From contig NC_059399.1 of assembly GCF_905220565.1 (NCBI RefSeq), forward strand, positions 10,282,501 through 10,346,500: a DNA stretch of 64,000 bases, in the 5' to 3' direction. Each line of letters opens with the position of its first letter. The first letter of the stretch is position 1. Source of the stretch: Melitaea cinxia (lineage: Eukaryota > Arthropoda > Insecta > Lepidoptera > Nymphalidae). The notes beneath the pieces are model-generated. The model made no database searches, was not told where the DNA came from, and was given only the letters and a program-made list of their open reading frames with translations. The position numbers were made by a program, and so were the translations under genes. This document shows, piece by piece, positions 1 through 11,172 of the stretch.

Positions 1-165
1 AAGGCGAGTGAGAAGGAGAGTGAGAAGGAGAGTGAGAAGAGTGAGGAGTGAGAAGGAGTGAGAAGAGGGAGAGGAAGAGGGAGAAGAAGAGGGAGAGGGA
101 GAAGAGAGAGTGCGAGAAGAGGGAGTGCGAGAAGAGGGAGAGGGAGAAGAAGCAGCAGTAGCACG
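1..165. repeat. Purine-rich GA low-complexity tract
   Basis: The plus strand is almost purely purine, built from irregular GAGTGAGAAG and GAGGGAGAAG units. It is a degenerate microsatellite or minisatellite. The short open frame over it (from 110) is an artefact of composition. No flanking element was recognised. Confidence 0.85.
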
Positions 166-490
166 CATGACTGAGCCGCACGCAATTCGCAATGCCCATT
201 ATCAAAGCAAAAATATTAGGTATTTATACACACATAGTATTGTTACAGTTTCTAGTTATAACATAGCCTCGCTCTTTATATATTTCCCCTACAAAGAGAG
301 ATCCGCATAAACTGTCGTGTCTTGAAGCTCCATACCTAAACTGCACAGTGCGCCTGGCCTGTTATAGCTTAAAAAAGTTGTAGGTACTTTGCGCATTGAA
401 AATAAGTTCGTGTCGATATTTTTAACATTCTTTTCATTCATTGTGAAAATAATTAAATTTCGAAACGTTTTTTGAGTTATTTTTTATTGA
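166..490. other. AT-rich unique sequence, nothing recognised
   Basis: No open frame with coding character and no repeat motif shared with the rest of the window was seen here. Confidence 0.5.
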
Positions 491-493
491 CTA

Positions 494-601
494 CTAGCTG
501 TGCCCACGACTACGTCCGCGTGGAATTTAACAAAAAAAAGTTATTGTTCAGTTCGCAGATACTATAAATAAATTTCTAAAATAAAAGTAATCTAAGTTAC
601 G
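494..601 (-). mobile_element. Helitron 3' end, truncated (family H1)
   Basis: Read on the minus strand, this ends in the GC-rich hairpin and CTAG terminus shared with copies at 8366 and 42788. Only about 108 bases next to the 3' terminus remain; the 5' half with the TC terminus is missing. It is non-autonomous and non-coding. The base after CTAG on the minus strand is T, as expected for Helitrons. Confidence 0.65.
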
Positions 602-935
602 GGGGAGGCGGTACAAGTTAAATTAAATAACAAAAATATGTTATATGATGTTATGTTACACAACTCATTATTAATTCTAATAACTTTATTCGATGATAAC
701 TATATCCAAGTTATTTATACTAAGCCGAAGGCGAAGTTAAGCTAAATCTAATTTAAACCCGTTTTCGCTCGCTGTCATCGTCACTTGTTCTTTTATTAAC
801 AAATAAATTATGTACTTCCTAAATTAATATCCTTATAAATTTTAAGCTATTAAAGTTAATCCTTTTATGTATTACTTGACTTCATATCGAATATCTGCTA
901 AGAAAATCTCATTATTTTAACAAAAGTAAAATAGG
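602..935. other. AT-rich sequence, nothing recognised
   Basis: No gene, repeat or structural signal could be supported in this interval. Confidence 0.45.
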
Positions 936-980
936 GATCCTTCTCCTATGCCCAGTAGTGGGATATTACAGGCTGAAGCG
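936..980 (+). repeat. SINE-S 3' tail fragment
   Basis: Matches only the last 45 bases of the tRNA-headed SINE found at 6036, 11173 and 24692, ending AGGCTGAAGCG. The rest of the element is absent. Confidence 0.6.
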
Positions 981-1199
981 AAAATAGGGAAGCTGCAAAA
1001 ATTTAGTTAAATGAAACAAACTATGTCATTGTATTGTAACGGCCACTTAATCTCCTACTTATGGGATCGTTTCAGTGTGACCCTCCAAAAATGACTGATC
1101 TTCGCGATTTTTTTTGCGTGGTTAGGGTAACTTAATCAGTCGAATTCTCTTCTCTTCTTTTTACAAATGACAGCACAAAAGTATTAATACTTTTCACAT

Positions 1200-1374
1200 T
1201 GTTAGAGTTGTCTAGAATCTCTGCATACGTTTCATATTTAGTCTTCGTAAATATGACCAGGTATCCGATTTTCGTAATCAACTCAAGTGGCTGCCTATCC
1301 GCTCTCGCAGGAATACTCACATCCTCTCTTTGCTTTATTGTGTGATCCAGATACTCCTCTTTACCTAAAAAATC
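1200..1374 (+). pseudogene. CR1/Jockey-like LINE ORF2 fragment
   Basis: Nearly the same sequence occurs at 5009-5172 inside a longer LINE copy, where it encodes part of the region after the reverse transcriptase palm (peptide QLKWLPIRSRRNTHIL in that copy). Relative to that copy there is a short internal deletion near 1349 and several substitutions. It is a dead fragment without its own ends. Confidence 0.7.
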
Positions 1375-1383
1375 AAGCAAAAG

Positions 1384-1665
1384 GCAACTGCTGTAAATTG
1401 TTGAGAAATTCCCTCGAGTGTTTATGGGCTTCATGATCAAACCTGGTCCAGCAACACAGATGACCACAGAGCAGGTAATTGCTATAAGTCGTTGAAGAGT
1501 TCCCTCGACTATCTTTCGTCTCCATCATCAGACTGAAATGGGACTTATAACTCATACAGGTGCAAAGTTCTCATCAATAGAAACGAATTAAGTTCAAAAA
1601 GCAGGTAATTGCTATAAATTGTTGAAGAATTTCCTCGACTATCTTTCTTCTCCATCATCAGATCG
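1384..1665. repeat. Locally repeated motif, three spaced copies
   Basis: A roughly 60-base segment recurs at about 1384, 1474 and 1602. It contains GGTAATTGCTATAA, TCCCTCGA and a CATCATCAGA-like end. Spacing is about 90 and 128 bases, so this is not a clean tandem array. The TCCCTCGA...CATCAGA part resembles the interior of the inverted-repeat family at 27831, on the opposite strand. Confidence 0.5.
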
Positions 1666-1739
1666 ACTCCAGACCTATATTAAATAGTAGTGCTTTATAG
1701 TACTTAATGAAAACATAATTAAATTTACTAGTCAACCGT

Positions 1740-1890
1740 ACGATTTTTGAAAGTTTCCCTCGATTTCTCTGGCATCCCGTCATCAGATCTTGATTTCCTT
1801 ATCATGGTACCAAACCAGGAATATCTCCTTTCTAACAAAAAAGAATTATCAAAATCGTTTCATAAACGAAAAAGTTATCTCCGAACATAC
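1740..1890 (-). mobile_element. Internal fragment of inverted-repeat family Y
   Basis: On the minus strand this resembles the interior of the element at 27831-28406, including the stretch around GATGATGGGATCC and GAGGGAAACT. The terminal ACCGACTTC motifs are missing, so it is a decayed fragment. Confidence 0.5.
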
Positions 1891-2425
1891 ATAAAAAATA
1901 CTACAACAACCTGACTACAATAACAAATACAAACAAAACACATGTTACGAAACGCTCTACGCCAGGATTTGCTGACCGGAGTTTGCTTCGAAACATTCCC
2001 ACGTCTCGAATCGGTAGCCGGAGCTTGTTACGAAACTTTCCCACCTGGGCATCGCACCTGAGCATCGCACCTGGGCACCGTGTGAAAACGACCCAACACG
2101 AAGAACCCAAAACAACCCGATGCTCCGACTGAGCGATCATTAAATTTTAAGTCACTCTTGTTTCTCACATCGAACAATTGTCACGTGTAATTAATTATAA
2201 TTTAGTAATAATAAATTTAATTTTAAATTAAACTTTGCTTTTTTTTGCAACCTTCGGCTGTCGCTTTTATAATTCACACACAACAAACAAGTACAGAAAA
2301 ATATTATTAGATATGTCAAAACAATAACAGAATAATAACAGTATTCAAACTAATAGTCAGTGAAACAAATTATGAAAGAAAACTGAATGCAACTTACGAC
2401 TAGAGTAATTATTGTTTTACTTGGC

Positions 2426-2545
2426 ACCGACTTCAAAATTATAAAATATTTATTTAATCATTTCTGATTAACTAAATCGAAATAAGAATTACTTTGTACT
2501 AAGTAAATTTATTTTTCACTTTTTATTTTCCTGTTTGAAGTCGGT
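2426..2545. mobile_element. Short MITE-like element with perfect 12-bp TIRs
   Basis: ACCGACTTCAAA at 2426-2437 and its exact reverse complement at 2534-2545 bound a 120-base non-coding AT-rich element. The same termini (AACCGACTTC) bound the larger element at 27831-28406, so this looks like an internally deleted member of that family. No target duplication was identified. Confidence 0.6.
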
Positions 2546-2654
2546 TTTTTTTTGTTAACAATTATTTTATACTAGTTTGAGGAAGTAACGGACACACGTC
2601 TACTCTGTGCAACGGTCAGGCGAACTTTTTATACCTACAGTCTCTAATCTATAA

Positions 2655-2710
2655 TACCTTCGCTCAAATTGAAAACTTCCTCATTTTTTTGAAGTCGTTT
2701 AAAAGTGAAG
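2655..2710 (-). mobile_element. Family Y terminal fragment
   Basis: Minus-strand copy of the family Y end: a GACTTCAAAAA terminus followed by a GAGGAAGTTTTCAATT stretch. It lies about 110 bases from the 12-bp TIR element and may be a remnant of the same or a neighbouring insertion. Confidence 0.45.
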
Positions 2711-2856
2711 TTGTTTCCTAACGTTTTTCATATTTTCAGATTAATGTAAGAATAGTTGTTTTGGCTTTTCCAATTAGAGTTCGTTCGGAGAATATCAAAT
2801 AGAAAAGCTTATAATAGCTCGGGAATGTCATATTTCCAATAAGTAAATAATTAAGA

Positions 2857-3005
2857 TAGGCAGCAGCGTCTTTGGTGCGACAAAGCTAGCCCTGCGGTCA
2901 CCAACTCGCCTGCCCAGCGTGGTGACTATGGGAAAAACACATGAGTCCGCGCCAACTAGTGGAGGCCTATGTCCAACAGTGGACTGCGATAGGCTGAAGT
3001 GAGTG
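2857..3005 (+). repeat. SINE-R, 5'-truncated
   Basis: 3' half of the roughly 320-base family seen complete at 41425, 44026 and 52213. The end reads in frame as a short peptide EAYVQQWTAIG plus stop (here with one change), which resembles the C-terminus of an RTE LINE protein. It is then followed by TGA-rich repeats. Confidence 0.7.
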
Positions 3006-3877
3006 AAATAATTATGTACCTTTACTTAAATTTTATGAGACGTTGGAACAACTAGATCTGATATTATACAATTACTAATTTGAATAAACTAAGAACTTTT
3101 TACTTTTTATCGTTGAATAAGAAAATAACAAAATAAAACAAGTCTCTATTACGTTACGTTAGGCTAGATTTGTTGAATTCAGAATTAGTTTAAAAGAACA
3201 GTGTGAACTGTACTTTTTATCGATGAATAATTTATATATATTTTGGGTATGATTTGAAATCTTTTTACTTATTATATCAGTTCAGAGATCCAATATCGCT
3301 GACACTCAGTAAAGGTATTCTGAACATATTAATTACAATAAATTGAATCAAGGTTATCGAAGTTAATTTCCTTTCTGGTTTCAACAGCTATTTTTCAGAA
3401 TTTCATTTTCTAAGAAGTTGGGTACTGGATAAAATACATTGGAAAATTGTAAGAGATTTGAAATATTTATAACTCAGTAGACATTCTTTCTTCTGTGTAA
3501 TAATTTTATCTTCAAAGTATTATAAAGTGATTATAATAATAATGGCGTTCTTTATTGTAGACAAAAAGAAAAACAAAAACAAAAGAAAATATGAACGATG
3601 TGCAAAGTATTAGAAGACTGAGGATTGCGACGTAATTGTTAAAATAATTTAACATTTTATTGTCATGTTCCACTTTGTTTAATTTATAACGATTGTATTT
3701 CAGTATCGGCATAACTAAATATTTAAGCTACCCTATTAATTTTAAAGTCTAGTTAGTAGTTTTAAATTATGTATTATAAATTAATTAGTTTGATTGTTAA
3801 GTAATGTTGTTACATATTTTTAAGAGCAGAAAAAGTTTGATTTCGTTTGAAATATTTATTTTCAGTGCCTGTAGTAA
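3006..3877. other. AT-rich sequence, nothing recognised
   Basis: Only low-complexity AT-rich sequence is visible; no conserved repeat or coding signal was found. Confidence 0.45.
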
Positions 3878-3976
3878 TGGGTGCTTCAGAGATCACGTTA
3901 AGCTTTCTGTCCCGGTTGTTACAATAGACTCCAATAGCGATTGTTAATCATAGTAGGCAATGTATCCGACAACAAC
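3878..3976 (+). repeat. Degenerate SINE-S internal fragment
   Basis: Resembles the SINE-S body around CACGTTAAGC...CCCGGTTGTTA...CATAGTAGG. Both the tRNA-like head and the 3' tail are missing. It abuts the mariner fragment that follows. Confidence 0.5.
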
Positions 3977-3978
3977 AA

Positions 3979-4332
3979 ACCTAATGGACCCTGTACTTAT
4001 TTGCGATTCTCTCTTAAGACGTAATGATATCGAACTATTTTTGAATAGATTGATCACTGGTGACGAAAAGCGGATCACCTACGATAAGAATGTACGAAAA
4101 ATATCGTAGTCAAAGGTTGGTCAAGCTGTACAGAATATCGCGAAATCCGTGTTGACACGCAATATTGGAAGGATATCATTCATTATGAGCCTTTACCGCC
4201 AGGCAAAACCATTGATTTGAATTTCTAATATCAAGAGTTGATAAGGATTAAGAAAGAAATTTAGGATAAGCGGCTAGAATGAATCAACAAAAAAGTTGTA
4301 ATTTTTCATCACGACAACGACCGAAACACAAT
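3979..4332 (+). pseudogene. Mariner transposase fragment (Tc1/mariner)
   Basis: Broken reading frames encode recognisable mariner transposase blocks. They run in order: a CDSLLRRN-like segment, TGDEKRITYDKNVRK (around the first catalytic Asp region) and a late FHHDN-like segment that would carry the second catalytic Asp. Stops and frameshifts interrupt the frame throughout, so it cannot make a transposase. The copy has lost both terminal inverted repeats. It ends abruptly against a SINE-R fragment at 4333. Confidence 0.75.
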
Positions 4333-4484
4333 TCCACTACCACCTTGGAACTTAAAAAGCCGACCGGTGGCGGGATCACCATCCAACTACTAGCAATGAA
4401 ATACACAGGCCGTAGACGGGCAGCAGCGTCTTCGGTGCGACAAAGCCAGCCCTGCGGTCACAAACCCACCTGTCCAGCGTATAA
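4333..4484 (+). repeat. SINE-R central fragment
   Basis: Matches the central part of SINE-R (…CACAGGCCG…GCAGCAGCGTCTTCGGTGCG…). It lacks both the start and the RTE-like tail. It is wedged between a mariner fragment and a LINE fragment. Confidence 0.65.
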
Positions 4485-5662
4485 TTATATTTTAATCTTC
4501 ATAAACTCTCTCGGTCCTCATATATCTTCTGTCTGCCACCTGTAAGCAGATGATCTCCAAATTTATTCCCATGGAAAATTAGTTGACTTACCGACCTCCA
4601 TAAACGAGTTAAATAGAGACTTAAAAAGCATTTATAGTTGGAGTAAATCTTACGGTCTAAACGTTAATCCTTCTAAGTGTCAAGTTATTATCATCGGTAG
4701 TTCAAAACTAGTAGCTCGAATTGACTGGTTGCTTATACCACCCGTTATTTTTAATAACACTGTGATTAATTACAGCAAAAAAGTAAAAACCCTTGGTGTA
4801 ATATTTGACAGTCACCTCTCGTGGACACATCAACTGAGTGAGTTAAGTCGCAAATTATTCGCAGCTATCGGATCTCTCCGCCGGCTTCAATATTTCCTTC
4901 CTATGTCTTTTTTTTTTTATACCACTCCTACTACCAATTCTTGACTATGCTGATATTTGTTACCTAGATCTTAAGGAGGAGCAGCTAAATAAGCTTGAGC
5001 GCCTCCAGAATCTCTGCATACGGTTCATATTTGGTCTTCGCAAATATGACCATATATCCGATTTTCGTAACCAACTCAAGTGGCTGCCTATCCGCTCTCG
5101 CAGGAATACTCACATCCTCTCTTTGCTTTATTGTGTGCTTTTCTATCCAGATACTCCTCTTTACTTAAAAAATCGCTTCGAGTTTCTCTGTGATACTCAC
5201 GAGCGTTCACTCAGGTCATCTTCAACCTTAATACTCATAACTCCTTCCCATACTACTTCCTTTTATTCAAACTTCTTCTCTGTTAAAGCTATAAAACTTT
5301 GGAACTCTTTCTATTAGGCAAGCTCAATCTCTATTCTGTTTTAAAAAATATCTAAAGGCTCATTTTTTGTCCCTAAATAAAAAATCATGTTAAATATCAT
5401 CTTCGCAATATATTATGCAGTATTTGTGTATGTAGTGCTTATATAGATGTATAATTATGTATATATATATATATATATATTTATATCAACTATTTGTACA
5501 CTTCCCTACCGCTTCTCATTTTATATACCCTGTCCCCTAAGGTTGTCTGGAAGAAATCACTCTTAGCGATAAGACCGCCTTTGTACATCTTTCTTCGTAT
5601 GTATCCCTTTTTGTGACGTTTCTTTGTAGTGTACAATAAAGAGTATTTATTACTATAACTTA
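4485..5662 (+). pseudogene. CR1/Jockey-like non-LTR retrotransposon, 5'-truncated
   Basis: The 3' end of ORF2 of a LINE. Translation begins just before the reverse-transcriptase active-site box, where the usual YADD is read as stop-ADD followed by LQIY, because the Tyr codon is TAA. Downstream blocks are LGVIFDSHLSW (thumb) and LLDYADICY, then QNLCIRF and LPIRSRRNTHIL, in two frames separated by a T-rich frameshift near 4910. After the stop near 5315 comes a 3' UTR with an imperfect (TA)n run and a GGTTGTCTGGAAGAAATC motif, ending with AATAAAGAG. Related 3' ends lie at 19800, 28964 and 56795. It is inactive. Confidence 0.8.
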
Positions 5663-5699
5663 TTTTTATCAAAATCGATCCATCCAGTCAAAAGTTCTG

Positions 5700-5765
5700 A
5701 AGTAACATACATAAAAAAAATACAATCAAATTGAGAACCTCCTCCTTTTTTGAAATTCGGTTAAT
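5700..5765 (-). mobile_element. Family Y terminal fragment
   Basis: Reading the minus strand gives an ACCGAATTTCAAAAA-like end, then GGAGGAGGTTCTCAATTTG. This is the left end of the element found complete at 27831. Only the terminus survives. Confidence 0.55.
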
Positions 5766-6035
5766 AATTGCAGTAATGCAATATTTTACACAAGATTGGT
5801 TTAACGCTAATCTTTGTTTAAATTTATTATTATAAGTATCACAATAAATTATATATACGAATATAAATTATGTATACAAAAAATTTAAAAAAAGACAAAA
5901 CAAAATCAATATCTGCCAACTTCAGAGAACTAAATATATAAATATTAAAGAAACTTAAATATAAATATACGGCCACAAAAAATGATAAATTATTTAATAA
6001 ATTATCCAGTATATTTTACAACAAATGTGTAAAAT

Positions 6036-6375
6036 TAACGCCGCGTTGTTGCGCTGACGGTTGCGGGTTCGATCCCCACACATGACAAATGACATGACAT
6101 TGTATTGGCCATACAGGTATTTGCCGTGGTCTGGGTGTTTGTGCGATCCTTGTGGGTCTCCCTACCGTGCCTCGGAGGGCACGTTAAGCCGTCGATCCCG
6201 ATTGTTATCACGTACAGATTGTCCCGATTGTTATCAGGTGATAGCGATCGTTACTCGTAGTATAGAATATACCCGCCAACCCGCATTGGAGTAGCGTGGT
6301 GGATTAAGCTCTGATCCTTCTCCTACATGGGGAAAGAGGCCTACGCCCAGTAGTGGGATATTACAGGCTGAAGCG
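6036..6375 (+). repeat. SINE-S copy, tRNA-headed
   Basis: A non-autonomous retroposon. The head holds a pol III box B match (GGTTCGATCCCC) with part of the box A region deleted. The body has the family blocks GGTGTTTGCCG-like, CGTTAAGCCGTCG and GCGTGGTGGATTAAGC. The tail is AGGCCTACGCCCAGTAGTGG...GGCTGA, an RTE-like end. It contains a local duplication of the CCCGATTGTTATCA segment near 6200-6235. Confidence 0.8.
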
Positions 6376-6379
6376 TGTA

Positions 6380-7435
6380 CAATTAAAACTTTCTTTCCTT
6401 GTAAATTAAGTATGGAACACAAATAAAAGTTTTGTTACAGTTCTAGAACTAATCTAATTACAGAAGTTTCAAATAGTTCAAAATCGGTATTCTGAATTGT
6501 AATTAAATCGCGGGCCTGTTTTATTGGATCGTCGCCCCCGTCGTCAGAGCAAACAGCGTGCGCAGCTATGTGCTAATACCCTCGAATAATGCAACTAAAT
6601 ACGACATTTACTCGTTGCACTTTACATTGCTCCAAATAACACTTCAAACTGATGGCTCCACTGGCTTAAACGTGTTTGTGAACTAGAAGCATACTCTTTT
6701 AATGTTCAGTTTATTAGGCTGTGTAGTTCTCATGTTTCGAGTGCCAACAGACGGTTCACGACTCGATACTAGCTAATAGGAGGTACTTTAAAATAACTAT
6801 GTTTTGAAATTTCAAAAACGTTTTGCTACTCTTAATTCATTAATGAACAAATAATATTAAATATATTTTTTAATTAAATGATATTAAGTCTCTTACTATA
6901 TTTTTGAATAATTACATAGTTACATTATACTCAGAAACAGAAATAAAATAAATAATTCGTATAGTCTTAGAACATATATGTATCCTAATATTTAATACAA
7001 ATAAAGTTTTCTAGTAAATACTGAGCAGCGCAGTCGACTGTCGGATAACAAATGAGAACTGTCTTTTTCATGTCACAGAGGTCAAGAAGTATTTGTTGCG
7101 ACGATTAACAAGGCCCATGCTGCCCTACACACATTTTGAAACTTTTTTATGTTCACATCTAAAGTTTACGTCATTACGTGATATGAATTATTTAAAAATA
7201 GTCATATAATATTCTTGTTATAGGTAACTCGTAAAAATGACTTTACAGATTTTTTAAATGAAAATATAAAATGAAATATATATGTAAATAAATATATGGG
7301 TACAATTGTTTTTAATATTCTTAATTGGAGATGATAGATTCTATCGAGATGTGAATCAAATGTAAGACCGTAGGTGCTTAGTCCATAAGATATAATGATT
7401 CACCCAAAGATTTATAAAACTGAAGAGAGAATTGA
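6380..7435. other. No gene or repeat recognised
   Basis: Mostly AT-rich. A somewhat GC-richer patch at 6510-6570 has no convincing open frame. Confidence 0.4.
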
Positions 7436-7439
7436 ATTT

Positions 7440-9060
7440 TGGGTCTAATTATGGTTTTTTTTGTGAATAACATGGTTAATTTTGCTAAAAGGGCACGTAG
7501 TGTGTCGCAAACATTGTTTATATGTTTCTTTCAATTGAAGTTAGGAAGTCTATAGTACCAAGGTAACGCTGAGTTTTAACAAAGTCTTATTAGTTGTTAC
7601 AGCTATCGGTACCACGACTTGAAGTGTGAAAACATTGAATAATGGCTATGTGCAGTGATTTGTTATGTTTTAGAGTATCAATTGCTTTGCTATAATCTAT
7701 AAATATTATCAAAACGTGCTTGAATTTGAAAATATTGATAAAAGTCGTGTAGTACTTTTTTGTCTGAAAACCGAATTGATTATTATATAGGTAATATATA
7801 TGTTATTTTCATTATAAATTTTTTGAATTTGTTGATAAATGCATTTCTTCGTTATTTTAACAATTAATTATTGGTAAAATAGTTATAGATCAATAATTTT
7901 AATAGGAGTCAAAGTTTTCTTTTTTATTATTGGTCTTACAATACCTGTTTTTAAATTTTTGCGGTATATTCCTAACATGACATACTATTGATAAATTTCA
8001 CAAAAATGGGAGTTAATTTTACAAATAATTCTACAATATCAACTCCGCGAATATTATCTATCCCGAGTGCTTTTTTAATATTGAGTAATTTTATTATTTT
8101 AGAGATATAAGAATTGTCGGCTTTAATGACTAGAGTCATATAACATCAATTGAATTTTTATAAATGTTTTTGTCACGGTACGTTATATATATATTTAATA
8201 CATTTTTAACGTTACTATTAAAAGATTTTGCAAAATTATTAGAAATATCTTTGACCGAGGCAGGTTTTCTATCAAAGACTTGTAGTATGAATTCATCTAA
8301 AGATTTTTTTATCCTGCTAGTATTTAACAACTGCCATAGCTTTCTAGAGTTATTTTTATTTTTAACTAGCTGTGCCCGCGACTTCGTCCGCGTAGAATTT
8401 AACAAAAAAGTTATTGTTCAGTTCGCAGAGTTATAAAATAAGTATATTTCTAAAATAAAGTAGCCTACGTTACTCCTTACTACATCAGCTATCTGTCAGT
8501 AAAAGTCCCGTCAAAATAGTTTCAGCCGTGTCAGAGATTAGCCGGAACAAACAGACAGACAGACAAAAATTGTAAAAAATGTTATTTTGGTATATATACC
8601 GTAAATATAATATGTATTTGGTAAAAAGCGGTTATTTTAATATTATAAACAAACATTCCAATTTTATTTATTTGTATAGATAATTTCATTTTTAAAGTAA
8701 TTTATCTTATAATTAGCATAATTTCTTGCTTTTTCATTTTCTAAATAATTTATCTCTAAATGTACGTGCTTTAATTACACTTTCATTTATCGAATTATTA
8801 TGTCAACGCTTTGGCTTGGTTTAAATTTTATTTCGACTTTTGGTTTAACATATCAATCATTAATGCTTTTATGAAGTTGTGTGTAGATTTCTAATGAGCA
8901 TTTTATATTTTCAATCGTGTTCCGGTTAATATTTTTTAAAAGGCTCTTGAGGCAGTCGTTTTTAATAATAACTTTATTTTTTATACTATTGTCATGCATA
9001 GGTATTACCACTTTTAAAACTGGCAAACTGGAAACCAAAATCGATACTGGATTTTTGGTT
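7440..9060 (-). pseudogene. Degenerate non-LTR retrotransposon ORF2, split by a Helitron
   Basis: Minus-strand reading frames, in order from 9060 down, recall a CR1/Jockey-type ORF2. First comes the end of the endonuclease and its linker (KLFRKWKSKK-like), then SRKLWQLLN and a KKALGIDNIRGVDIV block (RT region 0-1). These are followed by QFGFQTKK and FIDYSKAIDTL (RT region 2), with many stops and frameshifts. The Helitron at 8366-8680 interrupts it. Removing that Helitron rejoins the frame without gap (KNEI then IKNKNNSRKLWQ). The catalytic YADD box and the 3' end are not visible, so the copy is truncated and dead. Confidence 0.65.
8366..8680 (-). mobile_element. Complete non-autonomous Helitron (family H1)
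   Basis: On the minus strand it begins TCTATACAAATAAATAAA and ends with a GC-rich hairpin and CTAG. It is flanked by A at the 5' side and T at the 3' side, the classic Helitron insertion site, and has no target duplication. It is 315 bases long and encodes nothing; a Rep/helicase Helitron elsewhere would have to mobilise it. A second full copy lies at 42788-43068 and broken copies at 494 and 19327. Confidence 0.8.
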
Positions 9061-9064
9061 GGTC

Positions 9065-9397
9065 TTTAGTTTAATGTTGTAACATTATATTAAATTAAAT
9101 TGTATTCATTACCATCTTAGAGATAATTATTATGAGTAAATAAAGTTATCAATTTTGTCAAGTAACGACATTTCAATATCCGCTTATAATAAAAATTTCT
9201 ATGTGGTTATCCATAAAAATGAAGAAAAACAGCAAAATCTGATCACTTGTGTGTATATCTAATGTTCAACCCCTCGGTGCGTAGTGGTGGTAGTGGCAGG
9301 ACCAATCCGAAAATTCGTATGTGTATGAAATTTTATTAAGTAGACGTAGATTTATAACGACAGTGATTTTATTTTAAATATACGGGTTAATTAGGTA
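9065..9397. other. No gene or repeat recognised
   Basis: AT-rich sequence without a supportable feature. Confidence 0.4.
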
Positions 9398-9672
9398 GGG
9401 TACAGCAAGAAATTTCCTGCTCAAAATATGAAGTAGCCAGACTGGGGTAGTACCTCGACCTTACAGAAGATCACAGCTAAATAACACTGTTTTCAAGCAG
9501 TGTTGTTTTCTTGTTGATGAGTAAGGTAACCAGAGCTCCTAGGAGGAATTGAGGATGCGGTCAGCAACGCGCTTACGATGCTTTTGTTTTTGCAGACGTC
9601 TATAAGCTACGGTAATCGCTTACCACCAGGTGAGTAGTACGCTTGTTTGCCGATCTAGATGTATAAAAAAAA
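9398..9672 (+). repeat. SINE-like family C, near full length
   Basis: Shares blocks with copies at 35485 and 43490: an AATTTCCTGCTCAAAAT start, a GTACCTCGACCTTACAGAAG block, CAGAGCTCC, and CTATAAGCTACGGTAA. It ends with CGCTTGTTTGCCGA and an A-rich tail. It has no coding capacity and no tRNA-like box was recognised. The short A tail suggests retroposition. Confidence 0.7.
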
Positions 9673-9679
9673 GGTTAAA

Positions 9680-11165
9680 GTTGACAAGTAACAAACCTAC
9701 ATTTACTATTTACTACTGTACTGACTTACTAGTCAAACGAATAATGACTTGTCATGGTAGCAAACTGTTTAAAAAATTACTAACTTTATTAAATGAATAT
9801 TAGTGACTCAAAATTTAAAGGAAATTGAATAATAAAATAGCTTTACAACAGATTAATATTATATCGAACAAACTAAATTACTTTAAACTTTGAACGAGTC
9901 AGTATTTAATTAGTTTTAAATGATGTTAGACGCATGAACTTACGGATACGTTGGCTAAACACAATATCAAGTCTTCTTCGTGCTTAAATATACTTTTATG
10001 TCAAAATATAAATTAGCGCAATTTCTATCATAATACTGTTTTTGTTTTAGTTTACATAATTTAATGGAAATTCAATAAGAAAACCCAAAGTTTGGTTTTA
10101 ACGCCTAGTATATTTTTATACCGGAGCTCTTTTTATTTAGCTCTTCGAAGTTCAGTTTTTGTAAACTTTACTAAGAAAACACCATAAAATTTAAGACATC
10201 CCAAGATAAATTTATAAGACTTTTGTGTAAAATAAATGCCGGTACGGTTTGTAAAATATAAAGTTTCTGGACCTTTTCTTGTTACGTTATTCCTTTTGGA
10301 ACTATTCACAGGCTCGTTAAGGTAATGGCCCTTACCACAGATACATAAATATGTGCCAGTAACATAAAACCAAGTTCTCCTAAATTAGAACAACGGGCGG
10401 TTGTAAAAGTAAACAGTGAGGACTAGTGAACATTTTACTTTGACAAACAAAAAAAAAATCATACCACTGCAACTAGCACGAACTACACCTGTGTCACAGT
10501 TCAATTTGTACTATATAAATGTAACATATAATGTTTTAGACATTGTTGGTATGTAAATGATCTAATTACAAACCATCAAATTATTAAAAAGTACTGAAAA
10601 CTTACGTTTCTTATCATAAAGATATATGTCATCTCAAAAATTCTCACAATGATCTAACTTAATGGTTCACAATTTAACGTAGTAAAAGTAATTTTAAAAA
10701 ATTTGATTAAAATATTTCTTTCACATAAGTATTATAAGATAATTTTTGTTTTTCTAATATTTTACTTTATATTAACGTTTTTCTTATAAATGGACAGTTC
10801 AGCGTGTACCGGACACGAATGTTCACCAAGGCTTTGCTTATTCACGTGATTGAAACACGAGTGAGCTCTTTGTGGTTAGGGGCGCTAAAATCTCTAATAT
10901 CGCATAACTTCTTGATTTATTTTACTTGATTAATTTGTACTACGTGGCTTGTCAGATAGGTTTGTAATAACAACGTTAGCTATGCTATATTTTAGGAGGG
11001 TGCACCAGAGTAACACTCTTATAACCTAGTCTTGTGTACTTCGTACACGAAGTAATATGATCTCCATGTTTTAACAAAGCTTGACGTCATATTTTTTAGT
11101 CTAAACATATAATTAATACCTACTCCATGACGCAGATATACTACCTTAGTCGGTTTTAACGAGTT
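9680..11165. other. AT-rich sequence, nothing recognised
   Basis: No coding exon or dispersed repeat could be supported. A small imperfect hairpin (GTGTAC-TTC-GTACAC) lies at about 11034-11048. Confidence 0.4.
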
Positions 11166-11172
11166 CTAAAGA

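Noticed and set aside
1132..1555. Two minus-strand frames of 111 and 60 codons
   Set aside because: They are antisense to the LINE fragment and to the locally repeated motif, and no domain is seen.
8164..8436. 90-codon plus-strand frame
   Set aside because: It is antisense to the LINE pseudogene and runs into the Helitron terminus; the minus strand carries the recognisable motifs.
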